From positions 41,704,001-41,768,000 of the forward strand of contig NC_081826.1 of assembly GCF_030867095.1 (NCBI RefSeq): a stretch of DNA of 64,000 nucleotides. Direction: 5' to 3'. This DNA comes from Alligator mississippiensis (lineage: Eukaryota; Chordata; Crocodylia; Alligatoridae). A program made the position numbers and the translations under genes. The notes below the pieces were generated by a model. The model worked only from the letters and a program-made list of their open reading frames with translations, was not told where the DNA came from and did not search any database. Positions 22,478 through 34,019 of the stretch are shown here, piece after piece (position 1 is the stretch's first letter; each line of letters opens with the position of its first letter).

Positions 22478-22691
22478 GGTGCCTCTACATGAGATGCTAC
22501 TGCGCAGTACCGTTGGCAGGTGCTAAGTGTGATGTGACACTACTGAGGAGTCGTAACAAGCTACTTCACAGTAGCTTGTCGCTACTGTACAGTAGCGCGT
22601 GAAAAAAAAACCATGCAGGGATGGTACTGCACAGTAACACCAGTTACTGCACAGTCATTTAGTACTTGATTATGTAGACATGGTCTCTAGG
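22478..22691. mobile_element. Short MITE-like repeat with 'ctacatga...tgtagac' ends
   Basis: The left end AGGTGCCTCTACATGAGATG and the right end ATGTAGACATGGTCTCTAGG are related inverted ends. The interior repeats ACTGCACAGTA and CTACTGTACAGTAGC palindromes. It resembles the 56.64-57.14 kb element. No target duplication was identified. Confidence 0.5.
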
Positions 22692-23720
22692 TACTAATCA
22701 TTTATTTTTAAAAAATGCTGCAATTATCCATATTATCCCTCTTTTAAGGAGTTCTTAACTAGGTTCTCTCTGCCCTCAAGAAATATTTAAATTACTTGTA
22801 TTTTTGACAAACTTGGAAACTTCTGAAAGCACTTGAAAATTTGGTAAGGTTCTTTCATAACAAAGAAAACATGACTAAGAATCAGGATGTAGAATATATA
22901 AAAATCTATTATTATACACAAAGGAAGATACTAAATGTTGTACTTACTTATCAAACACTTAAAAAAAAATTAAAAAGCAAGACCCTTTACATGGCCCCAG
23001 ATCTGTAGCTATTAAAAGGCTATTTTAAATAGGAAAGAATACTGTGATAATTAAACACTGAAGAGTTTGATATAGTTCTTTGCTACATTTATGGGTTCTT
23101 TATAACCCATAGTAAGAAATAAGTGGATGTTTTCTTATACAGAATAACATTTGCATCCAAAATTAAGGTTCCTTTTTTAAAAAGCAAAGATAGGCCTTTT
23201 TTTTTTTTTTTACAAAAGAAGTTATTCTTAGTAATGACTGTTCCATGAAGGGGCAAGAAACCAATTTGTTAGTTAATGTTTGCAATGTGCTTTGAAGTTG
23301 AAAAGAGGCACAATGCAGAAGTAACATTTAAAAGCTTTTACTGTTATATTTTCCAGGTATATTTCTTCATGTCTATTTCATTTAAAATAGTTCTAAAAAA
23401 GCCACACCAGGAAGTTCCAACTGCCTACAACCTCACTCAGACTATCTCCAGGGATGCTGCATTTCCTGGGTACTCTGTTTCCAGGAAGACTTAACTTAGG
23501 TCACACAGTAAGCCATGACTCCAGAAAAAAAAAAAAATCTTGTTTCATATATTCAGCCTTTCAACACAGGGTGTATGTTATTTTGGGTGAGGGTGCTGTA
23601 TGTGAGAAAATATGGTGTTGCCCTGTGGGGTCAAGCCAACTCTCAGGATCTCAATACTGCACTGTTGGACAGGAGGGTGTGACACAATTGCATATATACA
23701 AAACACACAAATCAATTAGG
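22692..23720. other. CPQ intron 1, no feature seen
   Basis: AT-rich non-coding stretch with T- and A-runs only. Confidence 0.6.
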
Positions 23721-23721
23721 T

Positions 23722-23757
<36 letters not shown>
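23722..23757. repeat. (CA)n microsatellite
   Basis: About 18 perfect CA units, followed by a CA-rich degenerate stretch to about 23955. Confidence 0.95.
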
Positions 23758-23759
<2 letters not shown>

Positions 23760-23974
23760 CCAGCTCAGGCACATACACATCCAAGCCAGCCTAGGCACAT
23801 GCATACCTATCACCAATTCAAGCACATACACTAGACACTGCAAAAGTTAGACACAGATCACTAATTCGTATATCATGCACACAATGACATATATATGTAT
23901 ACACACACACACCAGTTCACACACATACAACCCACCTATACATACACACAGGTAAGTTCCTAATTTGGATGGTA

Positions 23975-23975
<1 letters not shown>

Positions 23976-24028
<53 letters not shown>

Positions 24029-24066
24029 TTGGGGTACCTGGGGGACAGTTCAGGGGAGGGGGGGGG

Positions 24067-24103
<37 letters not shown>

Positions 24104-24118
24104 GGGGGGGGGGGGAGT
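23976..24118. repeat. (GT)n, (GA)n and poly-G compound microsatellite
   Basis: (GT) about 23 units (23976-24022), then a G-run (24051-24068), (GA) about 15 units (24070-24100) and a second G-run (24101-24115). The plus strand is almost free of C, and with the (CA)n array 220 bp upstream it can form an imperfect CA/GT inverted pair. Confidence 0.95.
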
Positions 24119-24179
24119 TAAAGTGTAGGGAGTGAAAGTTGACAGAACTGGGATTAGAACCAGTGGACTACAGAGAAGC

Positions 24180-25190
24180 TGGCTGAGGAACTAAGGCTTG
24201 GGTTTACTTAAGGTAGACTGGGGCTGGAAACTGAGGCAGACAGCTGAGATATTGGGGAGGGGCAGATAAGTGGTGAAAAGGAAGAGACAGCCAGGAAAGA
24301 AACTGAGGCAGAAACCTGGTTGCCCAGGGGAAGAGGAAAAGGCAGTGGGGATAAGACAGTGACAAAGAAACAGGGGGTTTGGAGGCAGAGAGGAGCTCAG
24401 GACAGGTGTTGGAGATGGCAGTGAGCCAGAAGCAGGAGAGGGAGAAATGAGACGGAAGTTAGAGCGGCGAGGAGCAGAGATTGGAGCAGGGCCAAACCAT
24501 AGTAAAGTAAAACCCAACTTAGGGTCCGAATAACAGTTTTATTAAACAGACAACACACTACACAGCCCCATGAAGTTATTGGTTCACACACACAAGCACT
24601 CATAATGGCAGCAGGAGAAAGAGACTGAGTGGAAGGGCTGGAGTCCAGGTAGGGAAGAGAAGCAGAGTACAAGTCCTTGGTTGAAGAGGGGTGAGGGGTG
24701 ATAGCTACCTATCCAGGCTGGAAAGGGATCCTTGTCTAGTAGGTATTGTCCAGAGGGGGGGTCACCGGCAGGACAGTCTTCACTACTCCTTTTATGGAGC
24801 AGACTACCTCTGATCTCCTACAGGGAGGACCTGTCCAGGCAAGGTCAGTCTTGTTCCAGAGGGCTCCAGGTGTTCTTACTGAGCATGTGCAGCCTTGGCA
24901 CAATGGTGGGTTGTCTCATCTTTTGCTTCTTGAATGCTAAGGGTGGTTCCAAGGACTGGGTCATTGGTCCAGATATTGGTGTTGATGGTTTGGTCATTCA
25001 GGGGGAGCTATTTTAGACCTACTGCCATTATCTCTCAAGCACCCTCATTCATCCCCATTCATTCAGGAACCAAGTTATACAGGAGGAATAGGTGTGAGTC
25101 ATGGGTTACACAACCGGCCATGGGGACAGGATGGAGACTTAACGAACAAAATGGAAACTTGACATGACTTATGCTAACTGACATCTGTAG
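24180..25190 (-). repeat. Possible ERV LTR, minus strand
   Basis: On the minus strand a segment near 24540 reads TTTAATAAAACTGTTATTCGG, a typical LTR poly(A)-signal/R context. It is followed by purine/pyrimidine-skewed sequence to about 24190. Ends and target duplication were not found, so the extent is approximate. A unique sequence is possible. Confidence 0.3.
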
Positions 25191-25353
25191 GTCTAGATTA
25201 TATAGTACCAGTCAAACAGTAATATAGAATAGTAAAAATCAATATAAATGTAATAATTATACAATATAAAGGAGAAAAAAAACCCAAAACAAATATTACT
25301 TGTTACCAAAATAAAATGCTGAAGCTTATCCTATGTCTTAGCTCACTTATACT

Positions 25354-26045
25354 TCATAGATTTCATAGACATTAGGGCTGGAAGGGACTTCGGAAGATCA
25401 TCAAGTCCAGCCCCCTGCCCAAAGGTCAGGAAGACAGCCGGGTTCATAGGATCCCAGCAAGATGAGCATCCAGTTTGCTCTTGAAGGTGTTCAATGTGGG
25501 CGCTTGAACCACCTCCGGTGGCAGGCTGTTCCAGACCTTGGGGGCTCGGACAGTAAAGAAATTCTTTCTTATGTCCAGCCTGAAACGGTCTTGTAGTAGT
25601 TTATGACCATTCGACCTAGTCGTCATCCCTTGGGGCACTCTGGTGAACAAACGTTCCCCCAGATACTGGTGGTCACCCCTGATAAACTTATAGGTGGCCA
25701 TCAGATCACCCCTGAGCCTGCGCTTTTCCAGGCTAAAGAGCCCCAGGGCTCTCAGCCTGTCATCGTAGGGTCTGCTTCCCTGACCTCTGATCACGCGCGT
25801 GGCTCTTCTCTGGACTCTCTCAAGCTTCTCCACATCCTTTTTGAATTGTGGCGCCCAAAACTGGACGCAGTACTCCAGCTGTGGCCTCACTAAGACCGAG
25901 TACAAGGGGAGAATGACGTCCTGAGATTTGCTTGAGAAGCATCTATGGATGCAAGCCAGCATTTTGGTCGCTTTACTAGCCGCAGCATCGCACTGCAGGC
26001 TCATGTTCATCTTGTGGTCAATGATGACCCCCAAGTCTCTTTCTT
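25354..26045 (-). mobile_element. CR1 LINE 3' fragment with largely intact RT C-terminus
   Basis: Minus strand, 5'-truncated CR1. A 196-codon frame (26034 to 25444) encodes the C-terminal end of the CR1 ORF2 protein, including [30 protein letters not shown] and KVWNSLPPEVVQA. The 3' UTR (25356-25440) holds the GGGCTGGAAGGGACTTC motif and ends at TCATAGATTTCATAGA-type short repeats, as CR1 does. An open frame this long suggests one of the younger CR1 copies in the window. No promoter or N-terminal part is present. Confidence 0.92.
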
Positions 26046-26149
26046 ATCTATAGGGAATAGAGAGGGAAAGAAAATAAGTTAGAAATGGTTGGGGAAGGGG
26101 CGGCAATGCAGTTTAAAAGAAAAAAAAGAAAAATTGGGGGTTTTGCTAC

Positions 26150-26345
26150 AATGGCACTCAGATCCTCATGTAATTAATAATCCACCAAGATCACTGCCCA
26201 TCACACCATCCCTTCCATAAACGTATCAAGCTTCATCTTGAAGAAATTTATGTTCCTTGCAGACCCTGGGGTCTTGCAGTATGGTCTTCTAAAGATCACT
26301 CTCCTAATGGCTAGAAACCGTCCTCTGATTTGCAGTCTACTAATC
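26150..26345 (-). mobile_element. Older CR1-like 3' fragment
   Basis: Degenerate minus-strand sequence resembling a reptile CR1/L3 3' portion (CATCCCTTCCATAAACGTATCAAGC, then GGCTAGAAACCGTCCTC). It is cut at 26346 by a plus-strand CR1. Confidence 0.55.
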
Positions 26346-27275
26346 AATTAATCAGGGGTCCGTGGTTGGTCCAGTGCTTTTCAACATCTTTATCAATGAT
26401 TTGGATGTGGGGGTGAAGAGCTCCCTGGCCAAGTTTGTGGACAGCACCAAGTTATGAGGGAGTGTGGTCACACTTGAAGATATGCTGCAGATACATGCAG
26501 ACCTAGACAGGCTGGCAAGTTGGGTGGATCGGAATCAGATAAAGTTCAACATTGAGAAATGTAAAGTGCTCCATCTGGGGACAAAATCTCCAACATACTT
26601 ACAGACTCGGTGGCACCAAACTGACTAGAACCACAACTGAAAGGGATCTGGGGTAATAATAGACCATAGGATGAACACGAGTCATAAGTGCGATGCTGTA
26701 GCCAGCAGGGCAAACAATACTCTGGCATGCGTCAACCGATGCATCTCAAGCAAAACCGAGGAAGTGATTCTTCCGCTTTACTAGCATCTAATTCTGGGTG
26801 CCGCACTTCAACAAGGACATGGAAGAGCTTGAGTCCAGGGAAGAGCCACCTGTATGATCAGAGACTTGCACAACAAGCCATATGAGGAAAGGCTGAGGGA
26901 CTTGGGCCTCTTCAGCCTCAAAAAGAGAAGGCTGAGAGGGGACTTGGTACATCAGGGGAGTACATCAAGGGCTTGGTGAACAACTGTTCATCAAGGCACC
27001 CTTAGGAAAAAAAACAGGAATAATGACCACAGACTTCTGGAAGACTGTTTCAGGCTTAACACTAGGAAAAACTTCTTTACAGTTAGAGTGTCCAGACTGT
27101 GGAATAAACTCCCTCCAGAGGTGGTGCAATCACCTACCCTAGAGATCTTCAAGAGGAGACTGGAAAGTCACCTCCCTGGGTTCACTTGACCCCAGCTGTC
27201 TTTCCTGACTAGAGAAAGGGGGCTAGATGCAATGACCTTGCAAGGTCCCTTCCAGCCCCTTACAATCTATGAATT
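26346..27275 (+). mobile_element. CR1 LINE fragment
   Basis: Plus-strand CR1 from the RT palm (GGGTCCGTGGTTGGTCCAGT, corresponding to '[11 protein letters not shown]', then DLDVG) through the C-terminal region to the 3' UTR (GACCTTGCAAGGTCCCTTCC) and a terminal TCTATGAATT. The frame is broken several times. Confidence 0.88.
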
Positions 27276-27299
27276 TTTGACCACTTGGTTCAAGATCAA

Positions 27300-27610
27300 A
27301 TGGGTACAAGAGTTGTTCTTTAAGTTAAACAGCTCCTTTCCCTCCTCAATATTCACTCTACAATATCTTTCATACAGAACATTCATATCTCTTCTCAACT
27401 TTCATCTTGCTAAATTAAGCTACGCATTTCTAATATAATTGGATAATTTCTCTATTTCCTGTAAATCACCCAACTAGCCCACCTGTGCATCTGTTCCAGT
27501 TTTAAAGTAATCTTTTTTCAACATAAGTGACTTGAACCTTGCACAACAGTCTGCATGGGATCCTACCAAGGCCTTGTTCAATGTTCACTATACTGCTAAC
27601 TCCATTTTCT
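27300..27610 (-). mobile_element. Old CR1/L3-like fragment
   Basis: Degenerate minus-strand match to the 'remaining portion' of the CR1-like 3' half (AAGTTAAACAGCTCC at the left). It may be the same ancient copy as the neighbouring minus-strand fragments at 26150-26345 and 31140-31760. Confidence 0.4.
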
Positions 27611-27617
27611 CTTTATA

Positions 27618-29018
27618 CAAGGTCTTCATAAAGTCCTTGCACACTTTTAAACTTTAATAACTTAGGTTGTAGGTACGATAGAAACAATCTGTAAATGGCA
27701 TTTCAAAGCAAACTTATTAAAGTTTTAGAACAACTAGAGTACACAATGCTAGACTTCGTAAGTACTAACAAATTTATTCTTAAATAAGATGGAGCTCCGT
27801 GCCACTATGTTCTGAATGTACGACAGCACCTTGTCGGGACCCAGGGCAGCCGGCCAGCAGCTCTCCCTGACTCCCACCCGGGCAGATAAGGGTCCGGGGC
27901 CTTAGAAGGCCGTCAGGCAGGTACTTGTGATGCTTGGAGTGGAATTAATTAGGCAGACGCTTATCGGTTGCAAAGCAAGATTATTTACTCATGCCGTCAA
28001 GGTGGTGAATAGCGGAGGTCAGAGATACTTGGTTAGTTACAGCTTAAGGTTCATAGGTCATAGGTCGGTCTGCATAAGTGTTCTTTGGTCGGGCAGATAA
28101 ACGGAGAAAAAAAAAAATCGGGCCGGCAGGTCGTTGATTTACGTCTGATAAGGTCGAGACGGGGGAGACTGACAAGCGATCAATTTGTCAGTTATTCTCA
28201 CGCATACGTTCAGAGGTTTTTTCAGGTGTGTGTGCGGAGGTCTTCCGTTCTTCACGGAAGTGAAGACGGGTTTTATTTGTATAATAGCCAATTGCTTTTT
28301 GCCACGTCATAAATTTAATTAGAATCGCCAATTATCTAGCGGTCTTTGCTAGGGTGTTATCATAGGGACACTCCCGGACACTCCCCTGTCATTCTGACCA
28401 ATTACAATGATTTATGTACAGCACAGAAGGCTAAGTTCTATTTCACGTTAGTGTCGCAGTTATAAATTTCTTTTTGACATGCGCAGAAAAAAAAAAAAGC
28501 GGTTACTATCATTATTGTTAACCCTTAGTTAACCTAGTGCAGAAAAAAACTGTTTTGAATGGTTTTACTTGTTTGTGACATGGGCACTACTTAATTTGGT
28601 TGTGACACACCTAAATAACGTTTTCCCAGAGAAGTGGATAGGCAAAGGTGGACCAATTGTTTGGCCACCTTGTTCACCTGACTTGTCACCGTTGGACTTC
28701 TTTTTATGGGGACATGTTAAAAGTGTAGTTTACTTGTTAAAACCACGTTCTTTGGTGGAACTTAGGGCTAGGATCACCAATGCAATTAGTGCAGTAACTC
28801 AAGAGCAACTGGGAAACTTTTTCAAGGAGTTGGAAGATCGGATTGAGCACTGTATCATGATGGATGCTGGTTATGTTGAAGTTTAGCATTGTGTACTCTA
28901 GCTGTCCTAAAAACTTTAATAAATTTGCTTTTAAATGCCATTTACGGATTGTTTTTATCATACCTACACCCTAAGTTATTAAAAGTTAAAAGTGCACAAG
29001 GACTTTATGAAGACGCTG
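27618..29018 (+). mobile_element. Tc1/mariner-superfamily element, split by an LTR
   Basis: Long terminal inverted repeats of about 135 bp (27618-27753 and 28886-29018), starting CAAGGTCTTCATAAAGTCCTTG and CAGCGTCTTCATAAAGTCCTTG, with TA on both flanks (27616-27617, 29019-29020). The interior keeps only the C-terminal transposase. DGAPCHYVLNVRQHL at 27790-27831 contains the second catalytic Asp of the DDE/D triad, then comes the LTR insertion. The frame resumes at 28608 with HLNNVFPEKWIGKGGP, PPCSPDLSPLDFFLWGHV and a stop at 28884-28886. The N-terminal half was lost by internal deletion, so the element is dead. Confidence 0.9.
27832..28607 (-). mobile_element. Solo LTR (776 bp) inserted in the mariner transposase, TSD CACCT
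   Basis: Begins TGTCGGGACCC and ends GGTTGTGACA on the plus strand, flanked by exact 5-bp duplications CACCT (27827-27831 and 28608-28612). Removing one duplication and the LTR restores the colinearity of the transposase frame. On the minus strand it runs TGTCACAACC ... GTCCCGACA. Around 28266-28332 it has an inverted-CCAAT/ACGTGG/TATACAAATAAAA promoter block similar to the LTR of the nectin-carrying ERV. An AGTAAATAAT near 27980 (minus) is the likely poly(A) signal. Confidence 0.93.
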
Positions 29019-29160
29019 TATGTAAGAAAAAAAAAATGTTTGTAGTACTATTCCCCTTGCTGAGTTCAGCCTGAACTTGCTCAAATGGCAACTTTATTTT
29101 GAGGACCCAGAAATACTTAAAGCAACAATGCTAATATTTATAGCCCTCTCAAAAAAATAT

Positions 29161-29402
29161 TGGATGCACATATATTTGGAGCCCTTCCAAAAGGGGGGAC
29201 ATTTAAAAAGGGCAGCAGCTTTTACATTCTGATTGTTGAGTGTGAATGAACTGAGAATAATTCAACTAGAGCAAAACAGCTTCAATTTTCACATGGTTCT
29301 GTTACACTGGGGTCATTCTCAGCTAGGTAACAATTAGAAAGTAACAGTGGCTGCCTATCTGAAACATTCCCTTTTTGAAAGGGCTCCAAACATGTGTGTC
29401 CA
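29161..29402. mobile_element. MITE with about 35-bp inverted ends
   Basis: TGGATGCACATATATTTGGA at the left and the reverse complement of TGGACACACATGTTTGGAGC at the right continue into GGAGCCCTTYCAAAARGGG on both sides. The total length is 242 bp, with no coding capacity. Flanks show no clear duplication. Confidence 0.8.
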
Positions 29403-29699
29403 CACCCTTAGATAACTTAGAATTAAATTCTAATTTCGATGTGGTTACAGCAGAATCAAAACAATAAATCATAAGAGTAATACATCACCTGAACAAGCAG
29501 AGTAGACTCTGGCAGAGTGACAGCGCATACTTCAAAATCAGAACAATACTTCTTTTCATGTTATTGTATTCCAATTAAGGTATTTAACCTACGTATCAAT
29601 AGGTGCTACACACATCAAATATGCACCATTATCTTAACAACAGTATCAAAAAAAAATTTGCAGTTGCATCTACAGCTAAAATGCATTTGTTTTAAGAAA

Positions 29700-30300
29700 T
29701 AATTTATTTCTTAATAAATTATAAAATTTATTTCTTAATTTATTTCCTAATGAATTGTAACATGTATTTGTTTGTGTCAAAAAACTTGCAATTATAGAAT
29801 TTTTTTTTTTTGCAAAACTCCTGGTCTAATAAAAGATACTATATCTACTACAAGTCCCAATTGCCTTTTCCTCTAGACCAATATGACTACAACCTGGATA
29901 CCCGACACATGGAAGATATCAAATTTTGGCCGATTTTTTAATGAAATCTTTATATTTTCCCAAGCAGGAAGCAACTGTTTCTACCTGAAACGTGGGATCC
30001 TGCCTTGGTTTCAAGGTAATTTGCATCATCACTGATCCAAACAGGAAGTGTGAGGTCCCATACCAGCTATGAACTAACTGCCCAGAGGAGTTTTCCATCT
30101 ATTGACTCCTCTGCAAAATCCTATGAAATATGAACTTTCATTTCTACCCAGGAGAACTTTTACAATCTTTTCTCCAATGCCCGATGAAGGGTGTTTGTGC
30201 CCAAAAGCTTGCAATTAAAAGAATTTTTTTTTTGCAAAAATCTTGTTGGTCTAATAAAAGATATCATCTCTATTACAAGTCCCGATTTATTTTGTTTTAA
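29700..30300 (+). repeat. Two copies of a 'GGTCTAATAAAAGAT' interspersed repeat
   Basis: 29765-29885 and 30180-30295 share the order AAAAGCTTGCAATT/AAACTTGCAATT, T-run, TGCAAAA, TTGGTCTAATAAAAGATA and ACAAGTCCC. The second copy starts with the CCCGATGAAGGGTGTTTGTGCCC module. A third copy lies at 61510-61640 in opposite orientation. It looks like a SINE-like or LINE-tail reptile repeat; the family is not named. Confidence 0.65.
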
Positions 30301-30489
30301 GATTCTTCAGCTGTGTTTTTCGAGGACATGCCATAAAGTTCCCGAGTCTTAAAACTTTTGTCCTATCTTTGTTTCACACCAACAATTGCCTAGTTAAAAA
30401 TACTCTTGCCTTTACAATCTAGCCCAGCCTAACTCTTACATAACCTAACTCCTTGTTTTCACTAATATCCAAATTCTATAAAGCAATTA

Positions 30490-31135
30490 CTTAACCTGGG
30501 AGGTCTTGATAGTAGAATGAACATAAGCCACTAATGTGAACCCACAGCCAGCAAAGCAAACAAAACACTGGTATGCATCTACCAATGCATCTCAAACTAG
30601 ACTAAGAATGCCATCTTCCCACTTTACTTGGAACTTGGTGAGGCCACAGCTGGAATACTGTGTCCAGTTCTGGGCACTGCACTTCAAGAAGGATGTGGAC
30701 AGGCTTGAGAGTCCAAAGGAGGGATGCATGTATGGTTAGAGGTATTGAGAGCAGGCCACACGATGAGGATGAGACATGTGAGTCCTTTCTTCTCCAGGCT
30801 GAACACACCCAGGGGACTTGGTGGCAGCCTAAGTATAAGGGGCACATATCAGGGACTAGGAGAATATTTGTTTACCATGGCTCCTCAGAGGAAGACTAGG
30901 ACTAACTGTCATAAATCGCTAGAAGACCGCATTAGATAAGGAAAACTTTTTTTACAGCTTGAGTGTCCAGGGTCTGGAACAGACTCTCCCCAGAGGTGGT
31001 ACAATCATCTACTCTGAACATCTTAAAAAAAAAAAAACATCTGGACATGCCCCTTGCAGGGTCATCTGACCCCAGCAGTCTTTCCTGCCCAAGTGCATGG
31101 GGACTGGACCTGCTAACTCTTAACATCTATGAAAC
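30490..31135 (+). mobile_element. CR1 LINE fragment
   Basis: Decayed plus-strand CR1 RT C-terminus ([22 protein letters not shown] at 30639-30700), through the RNRLSPEVVQSSTLN region, ending in CCTGCTAACTCTTAACATCTATGAAA. Confidence 0.88.
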
Positions 31136-31139
31136 TTTT

Positions 31140-31760
31140 TCCCTTGAAAGTTTTTTGGTTAACACTTGTCTTTATTAAAAATATCTTGCTTAATACACCC
31201 CAAATCGCATTAGTCTTTTTCACAGTTGGACTACACTATTGGTTCACGGTCATCCTCCTATTAGTCAATACACTCAGGTTCCTGTCTTTCTCCATCACCT
31301 TTAATTTACAAAACCCACAGCTTATAAATAATTTATTTTACTGTTAGTCCCTTTACAGTTTATATTATTAAATTTCACATCATTCCTATTGTTCTAAGGT
31401 TATCTAGCTCTTTTGGCGGAATAATCTGATCCTCTTCATAGCCTTCCAGCTGCTCAGCTGTGTTATCCACAAATTTCATAAATGCACATCCAGTCTTACC
31501 TCAATATCACTGATGCATGTTTTAAACAGAATGGACCCCAGGACCAATCCCTGAAGTCCACCACTAGCACAGTCTCTCCAATCAGGAAACTCCTTTTCAA
31601 CACAGTGATCCACGCTATGTTTATAGAATTAATCCCCATTTTCTCCAGTTTAGCTAATAATGTCCCGTGAAGCACAATGTCAAAAACTTTGCTTAAATGC
31701 TAGCTACATTAGGTTCACTGCATTTCCTTACCAATTGTCATGTCATACAAAGAAAATGGA
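31140..31760 (-). mobile_element. Old CR1/L3-like fragment
   Basis: On the minus strand the part near 31655-31715 resembles the RT stretch around the DFSKAFD motif (TGTCAAAAACTTTGCTTAAATGC on the plus strand). Heavily decayed. Confidence 0.45.
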
Positions 31761-32750
31761 TTGGTTTGATACTGTTGTGATAAATTAAATTATTTAACTC
31801 TTGTTAAATTATTTCCTTTCATAGCTAAGACCCTGAAAAATACTGCAGTAAAAACCAGAGGACCTGTATTTACATGGCTCACTTTTTGAATACAAGCACT
31901 CCTTTTGCTAATCTTCATTCACAGGATACCATCCATGAACATATATATAATCCTTGAAATGCATCTATATATTTTTCAATCACAGAGTTCAGAATATCAG
32001 GAAGTCTTTCAAAAAGTAATGTAGATTTAATATACAAGAAAGTTTGACAGTTTGCAAATTCACAGTTGTGGAAAGCAAGAAAAAAACGCTTTACAAAAAG
32101 CATTCTTTTCCCCCATCCCAGCAAACGTACTGAACCATCTGGTTGATTAGGAATTCACAACACAAAGTAAGCTCTTCTCTAGGATGCTGATCATGCAGAG
32201 GCCTCATAGGATCAGAATGAGAGGATTTTGAGGGTTACCTCAGGACATTCAAAGATAAAACTGTATGACAGAGTTATAGATTTAGTTACTGTTTATTCTG
32301 TGGTTATGCTACATAGACAGCATTGGTGTGTTTTTATTGCTAGGCAGTATGTTTTCCCGTTCCTTCCCCTTGGACCAGTTAATTACATGCTCTTAGACAC
32401 CCTCTGGTAGAGACATTAGTAATTTTCTCAGGACTACTCTATGTTTTCTTCTGGTTTTGCCAAGCTCATCAAAAAAGTAAATGAGCCAATTTGATTCTTG
32501 CCATGTGGAACTATTGATGAGTGGAATAAGACAAGGATTTTGAATTGCAGCTTCAAAACTGAATGGGGTTTTGGTTTTTGTTGTTTTTCTTTCATTTAAA
32601 GGTGTTTGCAGTTTGGAATTCTTATATGTGACAACACAGGAATCTTTCATTAGCATTAGCAATTTCCTATACCCCAAGTTATGTCTAGTGTTTTTGGCTT
32701 GGAATCGAACCAAAAAACACCTTCTTTGCTAGTGCTAGGGACAGAAGTTA
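31761..32750. other. CPQ intron 1, no feature seen
   Basis: Non-coding AT-rich sequence. Confidence 0.6.
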
Positions 32751-32789
32751 TACATGAACAAAAGATCAAAAAAGTGATCAAAGAAACAG

Positions 32790-33500
32790 AACAGAAGCTC
32801 AGTGCACACAAACCAGTTTCAAAATGGCTGAAAATGGTTTAAGATAAACCTGGTTCAATGTAGTATCAGACTTAACTGATTTGGGTCAAACCAGTTTATT
32901 AACCTTCTGTCCCAAACCCCTCCTTGATTCAAGTTAAATCAGAGTCCCTCAGCAGCCCAGCATGCTCTCCAGCCTTGGGCTGTGCTGTGCTGTCTGCTCC
33001 AGAGAGCAGAGCTGAACCTGTCCCTCCGCTCCCTAGCTGGAGCAGTGAAGGGGGGCAGACAAGGGGGTGGGGGGTAAGCCCAGCTGGGAATGCAGCCCAA
33101 ACTACAGAGGGTGGGAAGCAGGAAGACTGTCTGGCTGGGGTCTGGGGCCAGGGAGGAAGGTTAAACACCCCTTCCCCCACTCAAACTTACAGCTGGCAGC
33201 AACTGTATACTACAAATCCCAGAGGCACCTGGAAGCAAGAAGAGTGATGAGTGACCCTGCAGAGTCCTGCTAATGCAATTCTGGACTGTAAATCCCAGAG
33301 ACCTCGGGGGCAGCAGGAAGAGAAAGTGAACACAAAGGCAGAGAGACACTCCTCCAGCTTCTAGCCTGAGCCACTGCAGGCATGTGGCTGCATTTCCTGA
33401 ATCAAAGGTAAATGTCTGTTCATTTCTGTTTCAATATAATTTGTGCAGTTTAGACTAACTTGCAAAGTCTGAATTGATTCATCCTTGGGCTTTTTGACTG
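32790..33500. repeat. Probable non-autonomous DNA repeat with CCAGTTT-rich flanks and GC core
   Basis: Repeated CAAACCAGTTT/AAACTGGTT words at 32807-32905, a GC-rich core (32940-33370) and a return to AT-rich text with GCAGTTTAGACTAAC near 33448. This is the layout of reptile foldback elements, but I could not define the ends. Confidence 0.3.
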
Positions 33501-33867
33501 TCCATACCTAGCCTAGAAGACCAAGTGTAAACCCATAAGAGCAAGGCATGATCTCCTCTCCATCGGAACTGCTTGACAAATTAGAAATACGTGGCAGAAT
33601 TCCAGCTGAGATTATCCTACTAAACATAAGGAACGTATAAACTCCTAAAAAAACCTTTGCAAGTGCAAGATGCTAGCCATTATATACTCTGGCAATTTCA
33701 CAGGTGCTTGGAGGAGCCATGGCCCTGCTTTATCCATTTAGGGGAGAACAGAAGAACTGTTTCCAAATCTTGTGCAAGCACAGAGCAAAACTATTGCGTA
33801 GAACTGCACAGCTCTATGTAGACACCAAAATTCTAAACCCATGTCTCAGGTTCTTTGGTTGGCAGCT

Positions 33868-33962
33868 GTGCAATTGGGATCTGATCCCCAATCCCAATAA
33901 TCCCACATGTGGAATGGCAAGGAGACGCAGTTGTTGGGATTGGGTATCAGATCCCATCACAC
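33868..33962. repeat. Short imperfect hairpin
   Basis: Arms GGGATCTGATCCCCAATCCCAA (33878-33899) and TTGGGATTGGGTATCAGATCCC (33935-33956) are inverted with one mismatch, with about a 35-base loop. No ORF and no known RNA family recognised. Confidence 0.75.
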
Positions 33963-34019
33963 CATCAAATGAACATCTGCCAGCACCCCTGAGCTACCTC
34001 ACTAAATGCTAGGTTTGAC

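Noticed and set aside
25444..26034. A functional host gene of 196 codons
   Set aside because: It is the C-terminus of a 5'-truncated CR1 LINE with a typical CR1 3' UTR.
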